Below, one piece after another: positions 7,859 through 13,337 of a DNA stretch of 16,968 nt. The DNA is from JBBRYK01 sp038237665 (GTDB taxonomy: Bacteria; Actinomycetota; Thermoleophilia; Gaiellales; Gaiellaceae): positions 1 to 16,968 of the forward strand of contig JBBRYK010000059.1 of assembly GCA_038237665.1 (NCBI GenBank), given 5' to 3'. Below the pieces are notes generated by a model, which was not told where the DNA came from, did no database searches, and saw nothing but the letters and a program-made list of their open reading frames with translations. Position 1 is the first letter of the stretch, and each line of letters begins with the position of its first letter. The translations under genes were made by a program, and so were the position numbers.

Positions 7859-9289
7859 ATGCGAGTGAATGCTTTTCGCGATCTTGTGCCGGGCGGCATG
7901 ACGCCACCGTTCGTCCTGCGGTTACTGGCCTGCGCTGCGGCGCTCGCCGCACTCAGCGGTTGCGGCCATAGCTCGACGGGCGATGGCTCGACGCGTTCGG
8001 CGGCGAAAGCGGGTGGCGAAGTCTTCGCAAGCTCCGGCTGCGGGGGCTGTCACACCTTGGGAGCGGCGAAGTCGACAGGGCTGATGGGCCCGAATCTCGA
8101 CCAGCTCAAGCCCGCGTACGCCGCCGTCGTCCGGCAGGTCACCGCGGGGGGAAACGGCATGCCGTCGTTCTCGAGCCGGCTCACGGGCAACGAGATCCGC
8201 GCCGTCGCCACGTACGTCGTGGCCTCGACGAAGAACAGCACGGCTGCGCCGATCGAGTTCAAGCCGGACAACAAGCGGCTCGCCGACTGCCACAACGACT
8301 ACGCGTGCCTGAAGCAGGCGTTCGGGAACCTGGCCTTCGACAGTGGACCGCAGAAGGCGCTGGCGACCCTGGCCGGGATGATGCGGACGAACGCGACCGT
8401 CAACGGCGGCTGTCATCAGATCACGCACGAGATCGGGCACGCGGCCTACGTGCGCTATCACCACGACGCCGCCCTGGCCCTCGCCAACGGAGCGATGACG
8501 TGCTGGTCCGGCTACTACCACGGCGTCGTCGAAAGGGCCTTCGGCGGCGTGCCCCGGGCGGGAGTCACCGTAGTCGCACGGCGCCTGTGCACAGGCAAGG
8601 CGCTGCATACGAGCACGTTCCTCCTCTATCAGTGCGTGCACGGGCTCGGCCACGGACTGATGATCTACAGCCAGAACGATCTGCCCTTCTCGCTCGGTGT
8701 CTGCGACCGGCTCAAGACGCTGTGGGACCGCTCTTCGTGCACGGGAGGCGTGTTCATGCAGAACTTCCTGCCGGGCCCGATGCAAATGCTTCCGACGAAG
8801 TGGCTGAGCAAGTCCAACCTGCTCTACCCCTGCACGGTCGTGGCAGCCCGCGACAAGCTCTACTGCTACCTGATGGTCACCTCACGGATCCTGCCCGAGG
8901 TCGGCTACCGCTGGGACGTGGCGGCACGCTGGTGCCGTCGGGCGGAAAAGGCCTGGATCGTGACCTGCTTCCAGTCCTTCGGGCGAGATGCCTCGGGGTC
9001 GACGACCCAGACTCCGAGCCGGATCCTGCCGATCTGCAAGTTCGCCGGCACGATGGAGCGCGAATGCATCTACGGCGCCGCGCGCGACCTGACGGCGAAC
9101 GACGCCGGTGCACGCCGCGCGACGCGCCTCTGCCTGGCGGCTCCGGCGAACGTGCGCGCGTACTGCTTCGAAGGCATAGGCACGATCCTCGGCGGTTTTG
9201 CGAACGGAACCGCCGCCCGCCGCGCGAGGTGCGACGAGTTCGTCCCGCCGCGGTGGCGCCCGGCCTGCTACGGCGGCGCGAACGCCTAG
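7859..9289 (+). CDS. Lipoprotein cytochrome c fused to Cys/His-rich repeat domain of unknown function
   Basis: A protein of 476 residues. A hydrophobic segment leads to a lipobox (LSGC, lipidated C35). Next is a small class I cytochrome c: heme site CGGCH (C61, C64, H65) and a probable axial Met in NGMPSF (M101). The remaining ~340 residues carry 18 cysteines. The first half of that region contains GGCHQITHEIGH (C185 to H194, an HExxH pattern), SGYYHGVVE (H221) and CVHGLGHG (C259, H261, H265). The second half has repeated Cys pairs: 325/336, 359/370, 393/403, 425/436 and 458/470, spaced 32-34 residues apart. Start choice: ATG at 7859 has GGAGGG at 7841-7846 (12-nt spacing); ATG at 7898 would give a tidier lipoprotein signal. 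I know no named family for the C-terminal region. An envelope redox or metal-dependent role is inference. The stop shares CTAG with the converging DUF1996 gene. Confidence 0.82.
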   Translation: MRVNAFRDLVPGGMTPPFVLRLLACAAALAALSGCGHSSTGDGSTRSAAKAGGEVFASSGCGGCHTLGAAKSTGLMGPNLDQLKPAYAAVVRQVTAGGNGMPSFSSRLTGNEIRAVATYVVASTKNSTAAPIEFKPDNKRLADCHNDYACLKQAFGNLAFDSGPQKALATLAGMMRTNATVNGGCHQITHEIGHAAYVRYHHDAALALANGAMTCWSGYYHGVVERAFGGVPRAGVTVVARRLCTGKALHTSTFLLYQCVHGLGHGLMIYSQNDLPFSLGVCDRLKTLWDRSSCTGGVFMQNFLPGPMQMLPTKWLSKSNLLYPCTVVAARDKLYCYLMVTSRILPEVGYRWDVAARWCRRAEKAWIVTCFQSFGRDASGSTTQTPSRILPICKFAGTMERECIYGAARDLTANDAGARRATRLCLAAPANVRAYCFEGIGTILGGFANGTAARRARCDEFVPPRWRPACYGGANA

Positions 9290-10137
9290 CCCGGCGCTTC
9301 GGCTCTCAGGGCGCAGTCCGCCTTGGCCGTCGGTGCCGTGCAGCCGGCGACGATTCGCGCGAGCACGCTCTGATCCCATCCGTTCATGAAGTCGCCGTGC
9401 CCCGAGAACTGGCCGCCGGACGAGAGCGTGACCCCAGGCCCTCCCAGGATCGGGTAGGCGATCACGTAGCGCAAGCCGGGCACCTGAACCGGGTGCGAGC
9501 GAGGGCAGGTGCCGTAATTGCTGTACGCCATGTGGCTGTGGTGATCCGGGCTGTCCAGATGCTTGCCGTCCCAGCAATCCGGGAAGTTCACGTGCAGCGT
9601 CAGGTAGCTCAACCGCCCGTCGAACCCGAGAGGCTTGCTCGGACACGTCGGCACCGCGCTCGACGGCCCCCGGCTCATCCAGCAGGTCCAGTGCACCACG
9701 TCGATGCTCTGCGGCCTCCTCGCCCCCGAATTGCCCTCGACGATCCGCAGGCCGGCCGGAAACGGGTGCACGACATCGGCGGTCTTGATCTTGTGGTAGA
9801 CGCCGATCGAGGCCGGACGGACGATCTTTCCGTCCAGGTAGAGGGTCGGGACCCAGTAGGCCGCCCGATCGGCCTTGGTCCGGCAATTCGTCTTCCCGGC
9901 GCGCAGGCTTCGCGGCGTGGAGGACGCATCCGTCGAGCGGTTGCCGAAGAACGTGTGCGAGTGCGACCAGCCCGGGAGCCCGGGGTAGACGATCGGATCG
10001 TCCGCCGAGATGTGGCTGAAGTAGCACTTGATCCAGAAGTTCGCGCCGTGCAGCGGCCGCGGCGAGGCACCCGCGTGGCCCGCGGCGAGGACGATCACGA
10101 GCGCGGCGAAGACAACAAGAGAACGCCTCACGTTCAC
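9286..10137 (-). CDS. Secreted DUF1996 protein
   Basis: A protein of 283 residues starting with GTG at 10137 (an in-frame GTG at 10131 is equally possible), with a signal peptide ending near HAGA. Family hallmarks are HSHTFFGN (H59 and H61), YWVPTLY, VVHWTCW, FPDCWDGKHLDSPDHHSHMAY (from about 185, H199/H200/H202) and SGHGDFMNGWD. DUF1996 is a secreted family of unknown function known mainly from fungi and actinobacteria. The conserved His/Asp/Cys residues suggest metal binding or catalysis, but this is unproven. It converges on the cytochrome c fusion gene; both end in the same palindromic CTAG, so the stop codons overlap. Upstream lies the palindrome-rich region. Confidence 0.88.
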   Translation of the reverse strand: MNVRRSLVVFAALVIVLAAGHAGASPRPLHGANFWIKCYFSHISADDPIVYPGLPGWSHSHTFFGNRSTDASSTPRSLRAGKTNCRTKADRAAYWVPTLYLDGKIVRPASIGVYHKIKTADVVHPFPAGLRIVEGNSGARRPQSIDVVHWTCWMSRGPSSAVPTCPSKPLGFDGRLSYLTLHVNFPDCWDGKHLDSPDHHSHMAYSNYGTCPRSHPVQVPGLRYVIAYPILGGPGVTLSSGGQFSGHGDFMNGWDQSVLARIVAGCTAPTAKADCALRAEAPG

Positions 10138-10168
10138 CTATCCGCTTTCAGGTCGGATTTGTTTCTCG

Positions 10169-10536
10169 GGGAAGTTGTCGCTCCGCCGCGCTCCGCTCGG
10201 TGGGGGGACTGCGTCCCCCCACGGCCCCCCTGGATCACCGCGGCTTACGCGCGGATCAAGTTTGTCCGCCGGCTGCGCCGGCGGAATGGTCGCGCCCGCC
10301 TCCGGCGGGAGAACAAAGAGCGCTCTGAAGGAACTGCACGGCAGCCCGAAGGCTCTCCGCAGGTTTTCATCACTCCGCGGAGCCATACCAGCCAGGGGGG
10401 CCTATGGGGGGACGGGAGTCCCCCCATTCGAGCGGAGCTTGCTCCGCGATTCCTGCGGTCCATGGAAACACCGGGGGGCTCGGGGGGCGAGAGCCCCCCG
10501 GAAACTTTTTGCCGCGCAGCGGCCCACCCGACCCCT
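10169..10536. repeat. Palindrome-rich intergenic element, long copy (REPIN-like)
   Basis: The 428-bp stretch 10138-10565 has no convincing gene and is dominated by stem-loops. The ends of this unit (gggaagttgtcgctccgc at 10169-10186, gccccccggaaa at 10493-10504, ccgacccct at 10528-10536) recur in the same order and orientation at 11303-11402. Internally, arms at 10191-10233 and 10392-10437 are inverted copies of each other, and each arm folds into its own hairpin (stems 10201-10209/10213-10221 and 10404-10413/10418-10427). Further stems are 10265-10273/10277-10285, 10295-10300/10304-10309, 10432-10438/10441-10447, 10471-10481/10491-10501 and 10511-10515/10519-10523. Inverted palindromic units around a spacer resemble REPINs or a non-autonomous element. 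No transposase is present. Confidence 0.75.
10471..10510 (+). terminator. Possible rho-independent terminator hairpin inside the repeat unit
   Basis: A perfect 11-bp stem (ccggggggctc, 10471-10481, with gagccccccgg, 10491-10501) and a 9-nt loop are followed by aaac and five T (10506-10510). In plus-strand RNA this has intrinsic-terminator shape, although the U-tract is short. No plus-strand gene lies directly upstream. If active, it would insulate the downstream hydrolase. It may simply be part of the repeat. Confidence 0.4.
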
Positions 10537-10565
10537 AAAGTGACAGCGGTGATCGAGGAACAGCC

Positions 10566-11297
10566 ATGAGGCTCGCCCCCGCCGTCGCGGCGGTGGCCGC
10601 AGGCGTTGCATCGGTGGCGATGGTGACGGGCGCCGCCGCGACGCAGGCGATCCATCCCGAGTGCGTGAAGAAGTCCGACCACGCACGCTCGGTCTTCTTC
10701 CGGACCACGGACGGCGTGAAGCTCGCGGGCGTCATTCTCGGGAAGGGCACGAAGGGCGTCACGCTCGCGCACCAGAGCCGCGGCGACCTGTGCATCTGGA
10801 TGCCCTTCGCCCGGACCCTCGCCCGGGCCGGCTACCTCGTCCTGCCGTTCGACTTCCGCGGCTACGGCGCCTCCAAGAGCGGGAAGCGCCCGGACTTCCC
10901 CGCCGACGTTGCCGCGGCCGGCCGCGCCCTCCGCGCAGGCGGGGCGAAGAAGGTCGTCTACCTCGGGGCGTCCCTGGGCGGGACGGCGTCGCTCGCGGCC
11001 GCCACGCTGGCCCCCGCTCCGGCCGGAATCATCAGCCTCTCAGGCCCGGCGGCGTTCGGCTCGATGGACGGGGCCGGAGCAGTCGGCAAGGTCGACGTTC
11101 CGCTCCTGCTCGTCGCCGCCAAAGGGGACACGGCCTTCTCGGGCGACCAGCAGATCGTCTACGACGCTGCCCTCACAGCCGACAAGCAGGTCGTGATCGT
11201 CAGCGGGTTCGACCACGGCGTCGATCTCGTCGCCTATGAGGCTCGAGCCCGCGTGAAGAGCCTGATCTTCGCGTTCCTGCGGAAACACCTCGGCTGA
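10566..11297 (+). CDS. Secreted alpha/beta hydrolase
   Basis: A protein of 243 residues with an N-terminal hydrophobic signal segment (about 5-25, ending near GAAATQA). The alpha/beta-hydrolase core shows FDFRGYGAS, the nucleophile elbow GASLGG (S136), an acid in AAKGDTAF (D188) and a His in GFDHGVDL (H217), a plausible Ser-Asp-His triad in the right order. It resembles dienelactone-hydrolase/BAAT-type small esterases; the substrate is unknown. ATG at 10566 is preceded by GAGGA (10555-10559) with 6-nt spacing. The gene stands alone, bracketed by related repeat units at 10169-10536 and 11303-11402 in direct orientation, so acquisition or mobility as a cassette is conceivable. Confidence 0.85.
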   Translation: MRLAPAVAAVAAGVASVAMVTGAAATQAIHPECVKKSDHARSVFFRTTDGVKLAGVILGKGTKGVTLAHQSRGDLCIWMPFARTLARAGYLVLPFDFRGYGASKSGKRPDFPADVAAAGRALRAGGAKKVVYLGASLGGTASLAAATLAPAPAGIISLSGPAAFGSMDGAGAVGKVDVPLLLVAAKGDTAFSGDQQIVYDAALTADKQVVIVSGFDHGVDLVAYEARARVKSLIFAFLRKHLG

Positions 11298-11302
11298 CGA
11301 GA

Positions 11303-11402
11303 GGGAAGTTGTCGCTCCGCTCCCCGGAGCGTAAACCCAGTTTCCGGAAGGCTCACGCCCCCCGGAAAAGAAATGCCGCCGAAGGCGGCCGTGCCGACCC
11401 CT
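11303..11402. repeat. Palindromic repeat unit, short copy
   Basis: A 100-bp unit in the same orientation as the long copy at 10169-10536. It shares an identical 18-nt left end (11303-11320), the gccccccggaaa block (11357-11368) and the terminal ccgacccct (11394-11402). The large inverted arms are missing. It keeps a hairpin at the same relative position near its end, with different bases: gccgcc/ggcggc (11375-11380/11384-11389) here against gccgc/gcggc in the long copy. Further stems are 11313-11319/11325-11331 and 11341-11347/11362-11368. Its last bases touch the stop codon of the DUF4097 gene. Confidence 0.7.
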
Positions 11403-12183
11403 AGGTAGCGGTCCGAATTATCCTCACGGCGCCGCTCGCGGTGGCCGCGTCGAGGTCGACCATCGGGCCGTCGCCGGGCGGGGCATCACCGGCCAGGTCC
11501 AGCTCCGAGTCCATGTCGCCGGACGCCGACCGCGCATCGACGAAGACGCGTGAGCCTCGACGAATCCCGACCTGCACGTCGCCGGACGCGGCGCGGAGCT
11601 TCAGGCGCCCGGAGCCGACCGAGCCGATCGATTGGTCGCCTGAGGCGGTCACGATCGAGACGTCGCCGTCCGACTCGCCGATCTGCACGTCCCCGGACCC
11701 GGACCGGAACGAGCCCCCACCACCAAGGCGGCCGATCTCGATGTCGCCCGAACCGGTTACGGCGGTCACCGAGCCGTCGATCTCTCGCGCGTTGACGTCG
11801 CCGCTGCCGCACTTGACGCTGAGCGTCGCCGCCGCGTCGACCTCGAGGTCGCCCGAGCCGGTCTGAACCTCGACGGAGCCGTACCGGCCGCGGGCCTGCA
11901 CGTCGGTCGACCCCCCCTTCACCTCGACCTCGGCGCCGGGCGGCGCGCTGATCGCGACGCGGTGGTCGGATCCGGAGAAACCGAACCGCTTGTGCGGCGC
12001 GGCGACCGTCAGAACGGCGCGGTCGTCGCGCTCGATCAACTCGAGGCGATACTCGTCCTCGTGCGGCCCGTCGACGTGGACCCGGGTCATTCCGCCTTCG
12101 GCGGTCTCGAGCTCGATCGAGCCTGCAGGGACGCTGAGCTCGAGCTTCAGAGCGCCGGGTGTCTCAAAGGTCTCGGTTCTCAT
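11401..12183 (-). CDS. DUF4097-family beta-repeat protein
   Basis: A protein of 260 residues without a signal peptide or membrane segment. A lead-in domain (1-90) is followed by tandem strand-turn units marked by G/A-S-G-D: residues 109-112, 126-129, 144-147, 162-165, 180-183, 199-202 and 220-223, with a last degenerate ASGA at 249-252. The spacing of 17-21 residues predicts a beta-solenoid like other DUF4097 (putative adhesin-type) proteins, whose function is unknown. ATG at 12183 has a perfect AGGAGG (12189-12194, 5-nt spacing), and its ATGA overlaps the stop of the small ORF upstream. It is the last gene of the RHH-small ORF-DUF4097 operon. In actinobacteria, DUF4097 genes are often found next to HicB-like RHH genes (from memory). 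Confidence 0.88.
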   Translation of the reverse strand: MRTETFETPGALKLELSVPAGSIELETAEGGMTRVHVDGPHEDEYRLELIERDDRAVLTVAAPHKRFGFSGSDHRVAISAPPGAEVEVKGGSTDVQARGRYGSVEVQTGSGDLEVDAAATLSVKCGSGDVNAREIDGSVTAVTGSGDIEIGRLGGGGSFRSGSGDVQIGESDGDVSIVTASGDQSIGSVGSGRLKLRAASGDVQVGIRRGSRVFVDARSASGDMDSELDLAGDAPPGDGPMVDLDAATASGAVRIIRTAT

Positions 12184-12275
12184 CGCCGCCTCCTGACGGA
12201 GGTGCGGCGACGGCGCGGGGGCCTCGAATCGACGCGCATTTCGATGTGCCCGAAGGGCGTGGGGTAGAACGTCAT
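12180..12275 (-). CDS. Small Arg-rich protein, 31 aa, coupled to DUF4097
   Basis: An ORF of 31 codons. It begins MTFYPTPFGHIEMRVDS and ends in an Arg-rich tail (10 Arg in all). A strong Shine-Dalgarno AAAGGAG (12282-12288) stands 6 nt before the ATG at 12275. The ORF starts 12 nt after the RHH stop, and its TGA overlaps the DUF4097 ATG (ATGA, 12183-12180). Spacing, Shine-Dalgarno and overlap strongly suggest it is translated. Part of the Arg run is forced, because the next gene's AGGAGGCGGCGATGA reads as four Arg plus stop, so the tail may have no function. It could be a leader or coupling ORF rather than a functional protein. I recognise no family. Confidence 0.6.
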   Translation of the reverse strand: MTFYPTPFGHIEMRVDSRPPRRRRTSVRRRR

Positions 12276-12287
12276 CTCTGACTCCTT

Positions 12288-12740
12288 TCAGCTCTGACCG
12301 AAACCGGTCATGCGGTGACGGGAACGTTTCGCGGATGGGGCCGACAGCGCGCGTCCCAGGGCGCGCACGATCCAGGTGTTGACCGAGACGCCTTCCCTTG
12401 CGGCTGCCGTCTCGACGCCGGTCTTGAGCGAGTCCGGAAGCCGGAGCGTGATCCGCGCAGACATGTCGTCTCCCGGGACCGGCTCGGCCTCCTCGTCGGC
12501 AGCCTCGACGTAGACGAGGCTCGGGTCCTGGCCCGCCAGGCGAACCTCAACGTGCCCGGACGGCAGCTGCCCGGTGAGCTCGAGCGCCGCCTCGGAGAGT
12601 GCGTCGAGGAGGCGAAGACCCGCGGAGGCCCGAATCGCCGCCGAAAGCCGCTGGGCGGCAGCCGCGACCGCGTCGTCGCCGACGGCAGCGATCGCGTCGA
12701 GGTCGGACTGAAGCGCGTCGATGTACGGGCTTAGTTGCAT
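12288..12740 (-). CDS. Ribbon-helix-helix (HicB-antitoxin-like) DNA-binding protein
   Basis: A protein of 150 residues. The N-terminal ~75 residues are helical and Ala/Leu-rich (YIDALQSDLDAIAAVGDDA). A probable strand follows (HVEVRLAG), then an acidic linker. The RHH domain is at about 94-131: the strand ARITLRLP, the helix SLKTGVETAAAREG, then VSVNTWIVRALGRAL. The tail is basic. This arrangement matches actinobacterial proteins annotated as HicB-family antitoxins. No HicA toxin (small dsRBD-like protein) is adjacent, so a toxin-antitoxin role is unlikely. Autoregulation is inferred from the perfect inverted repeat directly before the start. The mRNA is predicted to be almost leaderless. It heads the operon with the 31-aa ORF and the DUF4097 gene. 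Confidence 0.82.
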   Translation of the reverse strand: MQLSPYIDALQSDLDAIAAVGDDAVAAAAQRLSAAIRASAGLRLLDALSEAALELTGQLPSGHVEVRLAGQDPSLVYVEAADEEAEPVPGDDMSARITLRLPDSLKTGVETAAAREGVSVNTWIVRALGRALSAPSAKRSRHRMTGFGQS

Positions 12741-12741
12741 G

Positions 12742-12762
12742 ATGATGTCATTATGACATCAT
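12742..12762. promoter_or_regulatory. Operator: perfect inverted repeat over the -10 of the RHH gene
   Basis: Arms ATGATGTCAT (12742-12751) and ATGACATCAT (12753-12762) are exact reverse complements around a single central base. The site covers the -10 box and the predicted start point. Two further TGTCA half-sites at 12772-12776 and 12779-12783 cover and flank the -35. Short repeated half-sites of this kind suit RHH dimers, so autorepression is the simplest reading (inference). Confidence 0.7.
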
Positions 12763-12777
12763 TTTGGCACCTGTCAA
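12750..12777 (-). promoter_or_regulatory. Sigma70-type promoter of the RHH operon
   Basis: Reading the minus strand, a perfect -35 TTGACA (12777-12772) and a -10 CATAAT (12755-12750) are separated by 16 nt. Transcription would start near 12743, about 3 nt before the ATG at 12740, making a leaderless or nearly leaderless mRNA. The A+T-rich segment stands out sharply from its GC-rich surroundings. Confidence 0.7.
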
Positions 12778-12791
12778 ATGTCAGGCGCAAC

Positions 12792-13337
12792 TCAAGCTTT
12801 CAAGCGGTCTCCGTAGCTCCGTCGGTAGACGGCCTTGAGCTGCTCGACCCGTTTCACGTAGTGGCGGGTCTCGGCGAACCGGATTCCGGTGTGCTCGCGC
12901 AGCCAGCGGTCGACGTTGCTCTGACCGGCGTTGTAGGCGGCCAGCGCGGTCCCCTCGTCGCCGTATTTCCGGAGTAGGTGGCGCAGGTACCAGCATCCGT
13001 AGCGGACGTTGATGTCCGGGTTGTAGAGGTCCTCGACCCGGAAGCGGGTCCCGCCGGTTCGAAGCGCGATCCCGCGGGCGGTGTCCGGGAGGAGTTGCAT
13101 GAGGCCGATCGCGCCCGAAGAGGAGACCGCGGACGCATTGAACTTGCTTTCCTGGTAGATCACGGCCGCGAGGAGCGCCGGGTCCAGGCTGTAGTTCCGG
13201 GCGTGCGCGCGCACGATCGTCTCGTAGCGAAGCGGATAGCGGATTCGTGCGTACCAGGATGGCTCGGTGCGCACGACGTACACGGCGGCGGCTGCGCCGG
13301 CCGCGACGACCGCGGCCAGAATTGCGATCCGCTTCAG
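12792..13337 (-). CDS. Lytic transglycosylase (SLT domain), membrane-anchored, probable CTG start
   Basis: A soluble-lytic-transglycosylase-type muramidase cleaving peptidoglycan with formation of 1,6-anhydromuramic ends. The motifs are clear: VIYQESKFNASAVSSSGAIG with the catalytic Glu in QES, GLMQLLPDTA, DLYNPDINVRYGCWYLRHLL and ALAAYNAGQSNVDRWL. The first ATG/GTG/TTG in frame is GTG at 13283, which would leave the enzyme without an export signal. Eighteen codons further upstream is CTG (13337-13335), overlapping the coaE TGA as CTGA. It yields LKRIAILAAVVAAGAAAAVY, an ideal membrane anchor. No standard start exists further upstream in this frame before the reading is deep inside coaE. I therefore prefer CTG (181 aa). 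It is probably co-transcribed with coaE. Confidence 0.85.
   Translation of the reverse strand: MKRIAILAAVVAAGAAAAVYVVRTEPSWYARIRYPLRYETIVRAHARNYSLDPALLAAVIYQESKFNASAVSSSGAIGLMQLLPDTARGIALRTGGTRFRVEDLYNPDINVRYGCWYLRHLLRKYGDEGTALAAYNAGQSNVDRWLREHTGIRFAETRHYVKRVEQLKAVYRRSYGDRLKA

Noticed and set aside
7005..7952. A 315-codon minus-strand open frame opposite the DMFase-like gene
   Set aside because: No recognisable domain, biased composition, and it lies antisense to a gene with clear domain motifs.
7859..9289. Calling the fusion protein a zinc metallopeptidase from HEIGH alone
   Set aside because: HExxH occurs by chance and no third ligand motif of a known clan is clear, so it is kept as a possibility only.
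10169..10536. CRISPR array or tRNA/ncRNA gene in the intergenic stretch
   Set aside because: No regularly spaced direct repeats and no cloverleaf. The pattern is nested palindromes of unequal size.
8305..10569. A 754-codon plus-strand open frame crossing the cytochrome fusion, DUF1996 and the palindromic region
   Set aside because: Composition is Arg/Pro-rich nonsense; it crosses two genes with clear family motifs and a repeat region.
12288..12740. HicAB toxin-antitoxin module
   Set aside because: The RHH protein looks HicB-like, but no HicA-sized toxin with its catalytic His is adjacent. The neighbours are a 31-aa ORF and DUF4097.
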